From positions 1-38,291 of the forward strand of contig NZ_RZGS01000023.1 of the NCBI RefSeq assembly GCF_003989745.1: a stretch of 38,291 bases of DNA, given 5' to 3'. The DNA is from Legionella septentrionalis (GTDB lineage: Bacteria; Pseudomonadota; Gammaproteobacteria; Legionellales; Legionellaceae). The first letter of the stretch is position 1, and each line of letters opens with the position of its first letter. The notes under the pieces were generated by a model that saw only the letters and a list, made by a program, of their open reading frames with translations, had not been told where the DNA came from and did not search any database. Made by a program: the position numbers and the translations under genes. Below are positions 7,713 to 18,936 of the stretch, in pieces.

Positions 7713-9902
7713 TTAATCATCTGGAGACATATACAACAATCGCAAACCATTAGCCACTACGATTAAACTCGCTCCCATGTCTGCAAAAACTGCCATCCAT
7801 AACGTTGCATACCCTACAAGAGCTAAAATAAAGAAAATGCCTTTAATCGCAATAGATAAACTGATGTTTTGATAAAGAGTACGTGCCGTCTTACGACTTA
7901 AATCAACATAAAAGGGAAGTCTTGCTAGATTGTCATTCATTAGGGCAACGTCAGCAGTTTCTAAGGCAGTATCTGTTCCTTTCCCCATCGCAAAACTCAC
8001 GGTAGCTTTTGCCAATGCAGGGGCATCATTAATTCCATCTCCTACCATCCCAACGCTATGATAGTGTTCTAAAAGACGATTAATCGCTTGCAGTTTTTCC
8101 GCAGGCAATATATTTGCATTTACTTCATCAATACCTACTTTTTTAGCAATAGCCTGAGCCGTTACCGCATTGTCTCCCGTTAACATCGCGGTTTTTATGC
8201 CCCGTTCATGGAGTTGTGCAATCGCCTGTTGGCTTGTAACACGTAACGTATCAGCTACTGCAAAAATAGCCAAAACCGTCATAGCATTACTTAATATTAC
8301 GGTCGTTTTACCTTCTTCCTCCAAGCGCTTCAGCTCTTGTTCGACAAAATGATTGCATACCTGATTGTCTTCAGCTAACTGATGATTGCCTACAAAATAG
8401 AGTTCTTGACCCACCAATCCTTTTACTCCTCGTCCAGGAAGTGCTGAAAATTGTTCAATTTCAAGTAAAGCGTTTTGGGGTTGTTCCTGTTGCCAGTACT
8501 GTACTAAGGCATTAGCGACTGGATGCTCCGAGTGACTATCAAGGCTTGCAGCTAACAATAACAAACTCTCCTTAGTTCGATTTTCATCCCAAGCTATGAA
8601 GTCAGTTACAACTGGCTTTCCTTCCGTTAAAGTACCTGTCTTATCTAAAGCAATTAACCTCAGTCGATGACCAACCTCTAAGTAGCTTCCTCCTTTAATA
8701 AGAAGCCCTTGTTTTGCTGCCGCTGCAAGGCCACTTACAACAGTCACGGGTGTTGAAATCACTAAAGCGCAAGGGCAAGCAATAACTAATAAAGTCAGTG
8801 ACTTATAAAGAGAATCATAAAAAGGATAACCAAATGCTAAAGGTGGAATTAATGCAACAAAAAAAGCCATCAATACCATAATTGGAGTGTAATATTTAGA
8901 AAATTGATCAACAAATCGTTGCGTTGGGGCTCGATCCGCTTGCGCTTGCTCTATCGCTTTACCAATTTTAGCAAGCAATGTATCGCCTGACGCTTTACTG
9001 ACCTGCACTTCAAACGCGCCGTGCTCATTTAATGTTCCTGCAAAAACCAAATCGCCTACTTTTTTTGTTATTGGCATTGATTCACCAGTAATCGGCGCTT
9101 GATTGACCGTGCTCTGACCTGAAATAACAACACCATCCAGAGGAATACGCTCTCCAGGTTTTACTCTAAAAACAGCACCAGGCACCACTTTTTCAATGGC
9201 CAAGGTTTGCCATTGACCATCGTCCTGTTTCACCGAAGCTACCTCAGGGGCAATTTGCATTAAGCTTCGAATCGCAAGACGTGCTTTATCTAAGGAGTAG
9301 CGCTCGATACGTTCAGCCAATGCAAATAAAACAGTCACCATTGCCGCTTCAGGCCACTCTCCAATAAGAACAGCCCCTGCTATCGCAATGAACATCAAGC
9401 TATTGATATTCATTGTTTTAGTCCCTAAGGCAAGCCACCCTTTTTTAAAGGTAGAAGGCCCACTAAGACCAATAGCCAACAAAGCTGGAAGAATAGTCCA
9501 AATGGATTGTTCCGTAGCCAAAAAATAAGCTGCCAGCTCAGAAAATAGGGCAAGAAAACCTGCTAGTCCAATAATTTTCCAGGAAAAATCCAACGATAAT
9601 TGTTTTCTTTGTGGTATAGGTAAAGTGCTTTCCAGCGTTCGAACACTCATTCCCAACGCCTCAATGCGTTTTTGCAATTCTTCACTTGAAGCCAACCGGT
9701 GATGAATAGTAACTTCTTCAGCAATAAAATTAAAATCCAACTGCTTCACTTCAGGAATATCCTGTAACTGCTTTCTGATTAGTTGCTCTTCCGCTGGACA
9801 ATCAAGTCCTGCAACAAAAAATTTGGTTTCATTTAAAGGTACTGTCATTTGGTTTTCCGCATTGTCCGTAAAATATAACCCTTGTAATGAATGAAGCATC
9901 AC
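7713..9902 (-). CDS. cadA: Zn/Cd/Pb-type P1B-2 heavy-metal-exporting ATPase (CadA/ZntA family)
   Basis: The 729-residue pump has one N-terminal heavy-metal domain with a reduced GLDCPAEE site (a single Cys at residue 35), then eight membrane segments with the usual order: TGES actuator motif (about residue 270), CPC in TM6 (about 374), DKTGTLT with the phosphorylated Asp (about 419), S-E-H-P (about 455), GDGINDAPAL (about 619), and FADMG in TM8 (about 709). CPC plus an Asp in TM8 is the P1B-2 signature for Zn2+, Cd2+ and Pb2+. It starts 21 bases after helA, with GTG and ATG starts adjacent (9902, 9899) and no clear ribosome site, so translation may be coupled. It looks intact, unlike the two other ATPase genes here. 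Confidence 0.92.
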   Translation of the reverse strand: MMLHSLQGLYFTDNAENQMTVPLNETKFFVAGLDCPAEEQLIRKQLQDIPEVKQLDFNFIAEEVTIHHRLASSEELQKRIEALGMSVRTLESTLPIPQRKQLSLDFSWKIIGLAGFLALFSELAAYFLATEQSIWTILPALLAIGLSGPSTFKKGWLALGTKTMNINSLMFIAIAGAVLIGEWPEAAMVTVLFALAERIERYSLDKARLAIRSLMQIAPEVASVKQDDGQWQTLAIEKVVPGAVFRVKPGERIPLDGVVISGQSTVNQAPITGESMPITKKVGDLVFAGTLNEHGAFEVQVSKASGDTLLAKIGKAIEQAQADRAPTQRFVDQFSKYYTPIMVLMAFFVALIPPLAFGYPFYDSLYKSLTLLVIACPCALVISTPVTVVSGLAAAAKQGLLIKGGSYLEVGHRLRLIALDKTGTLTEGKPVVTDFIAWDENRTKESLLLLAASLDSHSEHPVANALVQYWQQEQPQNALLEIEQFSALPGRGVKGLVGQELYFVGNHQLAEDNQVCNHFVEQELKRLEEEGKTTVILSNAMTVLAIFAVADTLRVTSQQAIAQLHERGIKTAMLTGDNAVTAQAIAKKVGIDEVNANILPAEKLQAINRLLEHYHSVGMVGDGINDAPALAKATVSFAMGKGTDTALETADVALMNDNLARLPFYVDLSRKTARTLYQNISLSIAIKGIFFILALVGYATLWMAVFADMGASLIVVANGLRLLYMSPDD

Positions 9903-9923
9903 AAGAACATCGTCTGATACACA

Positions 9924-13082
<3,159 letters not shown>

Positions 13083-14339
13083 TTAGTGGTCATGGCTTGC
13101 GCCTTCTTTGCCTATTTCTGCTTTGATATAAAAACTGTTTTTGCTCACATAGCGCTGCCCCGCATCCAATCCCGAAATCACTTCTGCCCATTGCTCGTCT
13201 TTTTCACCCAGATTAACTGGAGTGGCTTCAAAATAATCGCCTTGCTGAACAAAAACCACGTCTTGTTCACCCATTTGTTGGAGTGCCGAAAGAAGTACTG
13301 CAACTGGGGCTATTTTCTCTTTAATCACGATGGCACCATTCACATACATACCAGGAAGCCAGATGCGAGTGTCATTATTAAGAACAGCACGTGCCAGTGT
13401 GGTTTGACTGTCCTCAACCCCTAAGGGTGAAATGTAGCTAATGGTACTTACTGATTTGGGCTTTCCTTCATCCCCAGTCACAATGACTTCCATACCCGGC
13501 TTTACTAAAGGTGCATCCTTGCGATATAAGGTAAAATCAGCCCAAACAGTAACTAAATTGGCTACCTCAAAAATAGGTTTGGTGTTTTGGGCAAATTCAC
13601 CATTGGTTGCATATTTTTGTACTATCGTTCCCGTTATGGGTGACCTTATTTCGTAATTTTGCAAACTCTCATTACTTTCAATCGTTGCCAACACATCCCC
13701 TTTTGTCACTTCATCGCCTAAATTTTTATTCATTGCTTTAATAATTCCCGAATAACGTGCATAAATAGGTGCTGAAGTATCACGATTGGTGACGATTTTA
13801 CCTACAGCATTTAATTGCGTTTTTATCGTTTGTTCTTGGGCAACTGCTGTTTCTATCCCCGCTGCTTTAAGAACAGCAGGAGCAATTTTTACTCGACCTT
13901 CATACGTGGAGTAATGCCAACTCAATGGTTTTCCAAAACTATTTAATTGAATTGTTACATCAAAAGAATGAGGTTCTTCAATGATCTGGTTGCTTTGTAA
14001 AAAATTTTCCACAGGAATAAAAGTAATCTGCTCTTTTTTTCCACCAAATCGAGTGAGATTTACGATTAATTCTGCCTTTTGGGGCAAAATCATTTCCCCA
14101 TTTTTATAAAGATACGCTCTAAAGTGAGGTGGCATACCTCGCTCAAAAATTAAAAACTCTAAGGCCAAATCGCCATCTTTAAACAAACGGCCTCCATGAG
14201 GTCCTTTTTCCATGGTCTCTTGATGATTATTTTCTTCTGTAGCATGAGTTATTTCTTCCGCCCAAAGCGAAAAAGAGCTCATTCCTAACAGGAAAACAGC
14301 AAGTTTTAGGAAGAAACCGATTGGTTTTAATAGATTCAT
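13083..14339 (-). CDS. helB: Periplasmic adaptor (membrane fusion) subunit of the metal RND pump
   Basis: The 418-residue product has a signal peptide (about residues 1-27), then a CzcB-type N-terminal domain with GPHGGRLF and FERGMPPHFRAYLY. The adaptor core follows: a lipoyl half with G-D-V-L-A-T-I-E near residue 215, a short hairpin and a second half with IRSPITGTIVQKY, then a beta-barrel and a membrane-proximal domain. It ends GKEGASHDH, with His at the tail. It links HelA to HelC. Its ATG overlaps the helC stop by four bases (ATGA), which suggests translational coupling within the helCBA operon. Confidence 0.93.
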   Translation of the reverse strand: MNLLKPIGFFLKLAVFLLGMSSFSLWAEEITHATEENNHQETMEKGPHGGRLFKDGDLALEFLIFERGMPPHFRAYLYKNGEMILPQKAELIVNLTRFGGKKEQITFIPVENFLQSNQIIEEPHSFDVTIQLNSFGKPLSWHYSTYEGRVKIAPAVLKAAGIETAVAQEQTIKTQLNAVGKIVTNRDTSAPIYARYSGIIKAMNKNLGDEVTKGDVLATIESNESLQNYEIRSPITGTIVQKYATNGEFAQNTKPIFEVANLVTVWADFTLYRKDAPLVKPGMEVIVTGDEGKPKSVSTISYISPLGVEDSQTTLARAVLNNDTRIWLPGMYVNGAIVIKEKIAPVAVLLSALQQMGEQDVVFVQQGDYFEATPVNLGEKDEQWAEVISGLDAGQRYVSKNSFYIKAEIGKEGASHDH

Positions 14340-15580
14340 TTACTCTCCTTGGTAGGATGAAGACCTAAAAGCCCTGTGAGTTGAATTAATGTTTTATGAT
14401 AATCTGCATGTGCCTGTTGATAGTGTCGTTCCTCTTCATACAAAGCATTTAAGGCTGTAGATAATTCAATGTAGGTATAGCGTCCCATTTGATAGCCATC
14501 TTGAGCGAGTTTTATTGATTTACGAGCAAGGGGTAGCAAAGTACTGGTTACTAATTCTGCTTCATAATGATTTTGTTGGGCTTGTAAAAATACAGTATAT
14601 GCTGTTTGACGTATATTGAGCTTTGTTCCCTGGTATTCATGCACAGTTTGCGTGAATTGCGCTTCCGCTGTCATGATTTTTCCTTGGTTGCGATCAAAAA
14701 CAGGAACTTGTGCATAAGCTGACATCACCGCAGCATTGCTTCCATCATCAGAAAAATGACGAGCACCCAATTGAATGTTTAAATCGGGCCAAACGGATTT
14801 TTTAACTGCTGTAATGGTTGCTCGTTTGGCTTTTAGTTGTTGTTGCATTTGTATCAATTGCGGGCTTTGAGGTAATTTTTTTAAAAGCGCCGACCAATCT
14901 AATGTCACATCAGGCAATCCTTTATCAACTAACAGTTGCTCCACCCTTAATCCGACACCTAATAAACGTGCCAATTTAGCACGTTGTGACAGTGCATCAC
15001 GTGCCGCTTTTTTTTCTTGAATGCGCGACTCACCTAATCGAATTTGAGCTAAACGTAAATCCAATTCAGCACCTGCGCCCGCTTTAACACGCCGCTCAAT
15101 TGCTTTAACGATACTCTCATTGAGTGAAACAAGCTTTTTAGTTACCTGGTGCCATTGTCCGGCATACAATGCATCGACATATGCGCCACCAACAGCCATA
15201 TAAATCACTGCTTTTTGGACTTGAATTTGTGCCAATGAGGCTAAATAATCTGCATAGCTGGCTTTTTTCAAATAAGATAAACGATTACCTAAAGGAATGG
15301 GTTGTGTCACTGATGCGGTAGTTTCTGCAGATTCGTAACTGGAATAACTGCCAGATCCGCCAAAATTCTCGGCAGTTAAGGTAAGTTGTGGATTAGGGTA
15401 AAGTCCGCTTTGTATAAAATACCCTCGCATGGCCTGAGCTTTATCTATTTCAGCTTGTAATTCCGGATTATTCCGATATGCAATTGCCAAAGCATCCTTG
15501 AAAGTAAATGAGGATGATGCCATAGCTTCATAAGTCATGAGGTTCATCCATGCAATAACTAAATAAAAATAAATACGCAT
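14336..15580 (-). CDS. helC: Outer-membrane channel of the metal RND pump (TolC-like)
   Basis: This 414-residue protein has a signal peptide ending near residue 21 and two TolC-type outer-membrane efflux repeats (about residues 25-205 and 225-405), with the typical openings F-x-x-A-L-A-I-A-Y-R-N-N-P-E-L and long amphipathic helices containing L-D-L-R-L-A-Q-I-R-L. It is the first gene of the operon and forms the exit duct for HelA/HelB. AAGGG directly before the ATG lies in a tandem 11-base repeat. The gene diverges from the broken promoter copy at 15747. Confidence 0.93.
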   Translation of the reverse strand: MRIYFYLVIAWMNLMTYEAMASSSFTFKDALAIAYRNNPELQAEIDKAQAMRGYFIQSGLYPNPQLTLTAENFGGSGSYSSYESAETTASVTQPIPLGNRLSYLKKASYADYLASLAQIQVQKAVIYMAVGGAYVDALYAGQWHQVTKKLVSLNESIVKAIERRVKAGAGAELDLRLAQIRLGESRIQEKKAARDALSQRAKLARLLGVGLRVEQLLVDKGLPDVTLDWSALLKKLPQSPQLIQMQQQLKAKRATITAVKKSVWPDLNIQLGARHFSDDGSNAAVMSAYAQVPVFDRNQGKIMTAEAQFTQTVHEYQGTKLNIRQTAYTVFLQAQQNHYEAELVTSTLLPLARKSIKLAQDGYQMGRYTYIELSTALNALYEEERHYQQAHADYHKTLIQLTGLLGLHPTKESK

Positions 15581-15602
15581 CCCTTAACTTACCCTTAACT
15601 TG
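15581..15602 (-). repeat. Tandem 11-bp repeat carrying the helC ribosome site
   Basis: CCCTTAACTTA is followed at once by CCCTTAACTTG on the plus strand; read on the minus strand each unit ends in AAGGG, and the proximal one abuts the helC ATG. Confidence 0.6.
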
Positions 15603-15746
15603 CAAATATACTTTTTTAGTTTAACTTTATTTAGGTGTTTTTACATGTTTAAATTGTAACTTCTCAATAACCCAGAGAATGAAGTCACCAAACAAATATT
15701 TAGGATACCTCTACTTATATTTAATGCCTATCTTAAAAAGACAATC
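15603..15746. other. Non-coding leader between helC and promoter copy B
   Basis: No gene is seen. The stretch is AT-rich and must hold the helC promoter on the minus strand (TACAAT near 15653-15658 is a possible -10), but no convincing -35 pairs with it. Confidence 0.4.
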
Positions 15747-15846
15747 ATGATATCATTCTATTTACTGATCAAAATAAGTTGCATACAGAATATAACTATA
15801 AGAAATTATTTTAAAACCTATTGGTTTTCTTGGAGATGAAAATATT
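15747..15846 (+). promoter_or_regulatory. Copy B of the duplicated promoter segment
   Basis: The blocks ATGATATCATTCTATT.ACTGAT, ACTATAAGAAA and ACC.ATTGGTTTTCTTGGAGA occur in the same order and at nearly the same distance from a start codon (100 against 101 bases) as at 3265-3365. The sequence between the blocks has drifted, so the duplication is old or the copies came from different strains. Confidence 0.55.
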
Positions 15847-15906
15847 GTGAAGAAATTTGCCATCACTCTCTGGATTGTGAACTCACAGGGGTTAGGCCTA
15901 GCATAA
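15847..15906 (+). pseudogene. Start of an HVHP-protein paralogue, cut off after the signal peptide
   Basis: GTG opens VKKFAITLWIV, which parallels MIKLATLLMSLL at 3366 in position and sequence, but after about 12 codons it runs into unrelated sequence and stops after 19 codons. The rest of the gene is missing. A bounded rearrangement beside the lvr cluster probably removed it. Confidence 0.5.
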
Positions 15907-16042
15907 TGATTTATCCTGTTTGCCATTCGTCTGTATGAACGCTACGGTTTGATTGAGACACCACAACGTGCCCCGCCAATATCAAGAAGACGTCGTTGAT
16001 TGCCTTCAACTTTGCCAAACTCAGATTGCATTAAAAGCGATC
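15907..16042. other. Unassigned remnant sequence beside the lvr cluster
   Basis: One plus frame reads LFAIRLYERYGLIETP, which recalls the end of a GNAT acetyltransferase, but it has neither start nor a normal end. I see no intact gene. Confidence 0.2.
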
Positions 16043-16297
16043 TTAATATTCAAATATAACATGATCCATCCACTCTCCATGTGGGTCATTAGAAATACCA
16101 AGCAACCAAGAAGCAGCAACAACCAACTCTTTGGATAGAACTAAAGCCTCTTCAGGTCCTGGGCTTCTCGTACCCTGCTCCCAATTCCCAATCCTGGCAG
16201 CGCCAAATCCTGTTCTCTCTGCCAATATCTTAATCGTCAACCCATTTGCTTTTCTAGCCTGCGTAATCCTACTACCTATAATTTTTTTCATGTTCAT
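16043..16297 (-). CDS. lvrR: XRE-family phage-type repressor of the ICE
   Basis: The 84-residue protein is almost entirely a helix-turn-helix domain of the Cro/C1 (XRE) type: IGSRITQARKANGLTI, then LAERTGFGAARIGNWEQGTRSPG, then the SWLLGIS segment typical of prophage repressors. It lacks a peptidase or ligand domain. It is divergent from lvrA, and the gap between them holds two perfect palindromes overlapping or following the lvrA promoter, so repression of the lvrABC/T4SS operon is likely. In Legionella ICEs the order lvrR-lvrA-lvrB-lvrC is conserved, which supports the name. Two in-frame ATGs lie two codons apart. Confidence 0.8.
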   Translation of the reverse strand: MNMKKIIGSRITQARKANGLTIKILAERTGFGAARIGNWEQGTRSPGPEEALVLSKELVVAASWLLGISNDPHGEWMDHVIFEY

Positions 16298-16331
16298 TTA
16301 AGTTCATTTGCTATCAAACGGAAATACCCCA

Positions 16332-16359
16332 TTGACACTAAAAAGTGTCTATTTACAAT
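16332..16359 (+). promoter_or_regulatory. Sigma70 promoter of lvrA and probably of the whole transfer operon
   Basis: TTGACA (16332-16337) and TACAAT (16354-16359) are 16 bases apart; the lvrA ATG follows at 16401. No comparable promoter is seen later in the operon. Confidence 0.7.
16334..16349. promoter_or_regulatory. Operator-like palindrome between -35 and -10 of lvrA
   Basis: GACACT-AAAA-AGTGTC is a perfect six-base inverted repeat with a four-base centre. It overlaps the -35 box and spacer, the place where a phage-type repressor would block RNA polymerase. LvrR is the obvious candidate. Confidence 0.65.
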
Positions 16360-16370
16360 GAGTTATCAGC

Positions 16371-16385
16371 AACACGTTTCGTGTT
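16371..16385. promoter_or_regulatory. Second palindrome in the lvrA leader
   Basis: AACACG-TTT-CGTGTT is a perfect six-base inverted repeat with a three-base centre, just downstream of the expected transcription start. Its half-site differs from the first palindrome, so it may bind another protein or act as an RNA hairpin. Confidence 0.5.
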
Positions 16386-16400
16386 ATTGATTGATACTAA

Positions 16401-17366
16401 ATGAAATTATTTGATATTACAAGCACTGAATTTGGAACAGTGTTTTTTAGATGGATGAGAAAGGAAATGGGATTTTTGTTTGTTACCACTACCGAATTAT
16501 CAGCGCTGATGGGATTGCCTTATATCCAGCAATCGGCCTATTTGCTAGGGATTCGGCCTTATATGGATAGGGAGACCTATCTGGTTGGAGTTAAACGGAA
16601 AATCAGTTATCAGCAACTGGCTGAGGCCTTGTATATTGAGCCTCATCAAGGCCTTGAACAATCCGGTAGTCCTAGTCGTCAACAACTGCGAAGAATTATC
16701 TACGCCCTGGAGAGAGCTGGTTTAATTAAGATTGAGTCTATAGGCATGAACCTGATTGTAAAATGCCTTTTAGCTGATACGGATATTTCTGTCCAAAATA
16801 AACCCGACACAAACCCGACACAGCAACCCGACACAAACCCGAACATAAAAAAGAATTGCAAATCATCAAGTTACGATGATTTTTCTAAAAAACCCAACAC
16901 AGTTGAAAACATAAAACCCGACACACCTCATAACTCAGAAAATTTGTGTGTGTATGTGCGCGCCCAATTTCAAAAATTTTGGGAACTTTATCCACAGAAG
17001 CAGGATGAGACTAGAGCATTCCAGGAGTTTTATAAACTCAAACCCGATGAAACTCTGTTTAGGCAGATGATGGATGCACTGCATGCTCAAATTGAAAACC
17101 GTTTAGACCTGGAGCTCTGTGGTGAGTGGGTTCCTAAATGGAAATTTCCAGCCAATTGGCTCGCCCAACAATGCTGGAATGATGATCTTTTACCCGTAAG
17201 AAAACAGGAGCAAGGCCATGCAAACACTCAAACAAGTTTTAGAAAAAAATCAGCCGCAGATATTCTCGCTGAATCCTGCAAAGAATCCAGCTTCAGCATC
17301 AACTTTGAAGACGAACCCCAAACAGGAAACAACGTCATCCACTTCGACTCAACAAGAAGCGTATGA
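16401..17366 (+). CDS. lvrA: LvrA, ICE regulatory/replication-like protein
   Basis: The 321-residue protein has an N-terminal domain (about 1-130) with a winged-helix look (Q-L-R-R-I-I-Y-A-L-E-R-A-G-L-I-K-I), a polar linker (about 133-180) made of P-D-T-N repeats, and a C-terminal domain (about 190-265) with FWELYPQKQDETRAFQEF and W-V-P-K-W-K-F-P-A-N-W-L, as in phage replisome organiser proteins. It is the first gene after the promoter and is conserved with lvrB and lvrC in Legionella ICEs. The start lacks a clear ribosome site. Its last 149 bases overlap lvrB. The biochemical role is not known to me. Confidence 0.75.
   Translation: MKLFDITSTEFGTVFFRWMRKEMGFLFVTTTELSALMGLPYIQQSAYLLGIRPYMDRETYLVGVKRKISYQQLAEALYIEPHQGLEQSGSPSRQQLRRIIYALERAGLIKIESIGMNLIVKCLLADTDISVQNKPDTNPTQQPDTNPNIKKNCKSSSYDDFSKKPNTVENIKPDTPHNSENLCVYVRAQFQKFWELYPQKQDETRAFQEFYKLKPDETLFRQMMDALHAQIENRLDLELCGEWVPKWKFPANWLAQQCWNDDLLPVRKQEQGHANTQTSFRKKSAADILAESCKESSFSINFEDEPQTGNNVIHFDSTRSV
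16801..16925 (+). repeat. Short direct repeats AACCCGACACA inside lvrA
   Basis: Exact copies stand at 16801-16811, 16812-16822, 16825-16835 and 16915-16925; variants are at 16836-16845 and 16891-16901. They encode the Pro-Asp-Thr linker of LvrA, so they may be only a protein repeat, but the near-identical bases also resemble short iterons. Confidence 0.55.
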
Positions 17367-17736
17367 CAAACGGGTGGATACTTTGTTCTTAAGATTTAAT
17401 GCCATCTATGGTGCCTTATGGCTTTCTGCTTATAACAATGAAAAAGCCCTTGAAGCAGCCAAGCTGGAATGGGCTGACAGCATCAAAGAATTTGATAGCC
17501 AGGTATTAACCTTTGCGGTGGAAAAAATAAAAAGAACGCAACAACGCCCTCCCGTTATTCCTGTCTTTGTAGAACTTTGCATCAGCATTCAAAAAAGTAT
17601 TAAGGCAAGAGAAGAAGCTCTGCGGGCTAAACCCGAAAACCATAAAAGAACCGACCCACAAATCGTTAAATCCCACATCAAAGAGATGATGGAAAAGCTA
17701 ACCAGTCCCTCAGTTAAGGAGAAAAAATCATGCTGA
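17218..17736 (+). CDS. lvrB: LvrB, ICE protein with replication-protein-P-like region
   Basis: The start at 17218 has GGAG about eight bases ahead and lies inside lvrA in another frame, an overlap of 149 bases. The first 45 residues are polar and low-complexity; the conserved part begins at about residue 48 (YDKRVDTLFLRFNAIYGALW) and has the W/F-rich helical look of phage replication protein P-like domains, ending in a charged helix. An in-frame start nearer the conserved part would reduce the overlap, but I see none with a better ribosome site. It precedes lvrC with a seven-base overlap. Role inferred from the lvr cluster only. Confidence 0.72.
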   Translation: MQTLKQVLEKNQPQIFSLNPAKNPASASTLKTNPKQETTSSTSTQQEAYDKRVDTLFLRFNAIYGALWLSAYNNEKALEAAKLEWADSIKEFDSQVLTFAVEKIKRTQQRPPVIPVFVELCISIQKSIKAREEALRAKPENHKRTDPQIVKSHIKEMMEKLTSPSVKEKKSC

Positions 17737-17930
17737 TCCTAGACCGCAAAATTGGTGAAGAAATCTATATCAATAAAGGCAAAATCAAAATCACTGTTCT
17801 TTATGAAAAAAATGGCCTGATAGGAATTGGTGTCAGAGCACCCAGCGAAATCGATATCGATCGCAAAGAAGTCTTTATCCGCAAATACATTCAAAAATTA
17901 GACCAAGAAAACAAGTCAAATCAAGGATAG
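17730..17930 (+). CDS. lvrC: CsrA-family RNA-binding regulator carried by the ICE (CsrT-like)
   Basis: The 66-residue product matches CsrA along its length: MLILDRKIGEEIYI, a central ITVLYEKNGLIGIGVRAP, then I-D-I-D-R-K-E-V-F. Leu4, Arg6 and Arg45 stand where E. coli CsrA has the RNA-binding Leu4, Arg6 and Arg44. CsrA dimers bind GGA motifs in mRNA leaders and control translation; Legionella ICEs carry paralogues that act on element genes or cross-talk with host CsrA. AAGGAG lies about eight bases ahead of the ATG, which overlaps the lvrB stop. It is divergent from chromosomal CsrA, as expected for an ICE-borne copy. Confidence 0.9.
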   Translation: MLILDRKIGEEIYINKGKIKITVLYEKNGLIGIGVRAPSEIDIDRKEVFIRKYIQKLDQENKSNQG

Positions 17931-17938
17931 GGATAGTT

Positions 17939-18352
17939 ATGTTGAGAACAACCATTATTGGCCTTTTAGCCCTAAGCAGCCTGCAAATACAAGCTGCTAA
18001 TATCACCCAGGTTGGACGTTATGCTACCGTGAATAATCAACCCCTGGCAGCACAGATAAATCCGCTTAAAACAGTCCAGCAGATTCATTTCCCAAGCTCA
18101 GTTCAAACGATAGGTGAAGCGGTTGAGTATTGGCTTCGTTATTCAGGTTACCATCTTGCTCCCCAGAATAAGCAAAACGAAAGCCTTAAACAAATCTTCC
18201 AACAACCCCTACCCCAAGTCACCAGAAACCTTGGTCCTTTAGCTATAGCCGACGGGCTCACGGTATTGGTTGGGAAAACCCTGTTTAGCCTCAAGCAGGA
18301 TGAGCTCTTAAGAGAAATCAATTTCAGTCTTAATGCAAGGAGAGCACAATGA
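17939..18352 (+). CDS. PilL-like periplasmic protein of GI-type T4SS
   Basis: A signal peptide (residues 1-19, ending IQAA) leads into a domain with V-G-R-Y, then DPL-like INPLKTVQQIHFPSSVQTIGEAVEYWLRYSGY and LPQVTRNLGPLAIADGLTVL, the layout of the ICE PilL family (TIGR03748), which resembles the TcpQ/secretin-cap domain. At 137 residues it is the short form. GGGA precedes the start and it begins the T4SS operon eight bases after lvrC. It probably acts near the outer membrane. Confidence 0.75.
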   Translation: MLRTTIIGLLALSSLQIQAANITQVGRYATVNNQPLAAQINPLKTVQQIHFPSSVQTIGEAVEYWLRYSGYHLAPQNKQNESLKQIFQQPLPQVTRNLGPLAIADGLTVLVGKTLFSLKQDELLREINFSLNARRAQ

Positions 18353-18936
18353 AGAAATTTCTGGATGCCAAATGGCTTGGCCTGGTTGTTTTAAATGTTC
18401 TGGTGATTGTGTTTGTGTGTGTAAAACACCAATCTTCATCCATCAATAATAACAATCTGAATGGTCTGGAACAAAAACTTATAACTATTCAATCGCAATT
18501 AAATAAACCTAACCAACAACCCGACCTTTCTCCTATTACTGACAATATCAAACAGCTTGGGGATTTCATCCAACAAATTCAAAACAAAGACGACCATCAA
18601 TTAGGTGATCTTTTTTCAACCCAACAAGCTGCTATTAAAAACCAGCTTGATGGCATTAGAGAATTGTTGAAGCATTTAGATAGCCAAAAGCAGCCTATTA
18701 AAATGCTGCCAGCAAGCGAACTTCCTTTTAGAGTTTTAAGCATAGACAGTGTACAGGAAGTTTCAGTCGCATCGGTTGCTTACGATTATAAAATCCAAGC
18801 CCTAGAGAAAGGGGATTCCCTAGCCAGATGGAAAATCCTAGATATCAATTTTGCCAAGCAAACTATCGAATTTGAGAACGCAGATAAAGCCCATGTCCTG
18901 ATCCATTTGACCCAACAAGAGGTGGACAATGAATAA
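18349..18936 (+). CDS. T4SS-associated bitopic membrane protein with coiled coil
   Basis: The 195-residue product has one membrane helix (about residues 8-25), a Gln/Asn-rich coiled-coil stretch (about 35-115) and a small beta-rich periplasmic domain (about 122-190, with PFRVLSIDSVQEVSVASVAYDY). It overlaps its upstream neighbour by four bases (ATGA) and the next gene by eight. I do not recognise the family. Its position between the PilL-like and PFL_4693-like genes matches small envelope proteins of other GI-type ICEs. Confidence 0.6.
   Translation: MKKFLDAKWLGLVVLNVLVIVFVCVKHQSSSINNNNLNGLEQKLITIQSQLNKPNQQPDLSPITDNIKQLGDFIQQIQNKDDHQLGDLFSTQQAAIKNQLDGIRELLKHLDSQKQPIKMLPASELPFRVLSIDSVQEVSVASVAYDYKIQALEKGDSLARWKILDINFAKQTIEFENADKAHVLIHLTQQEVDNE

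Noticed and set aside
15953-16138. Plus-strand 61-codon frame overlapping lvrR
   Set aside because: Mostly complement of the repressor gene and without ribosome site.
16801-16925. Repeats as a CRISPR array
   Set aside because: Units are 11 bases, without regular spacers, and lie in a reading frame.
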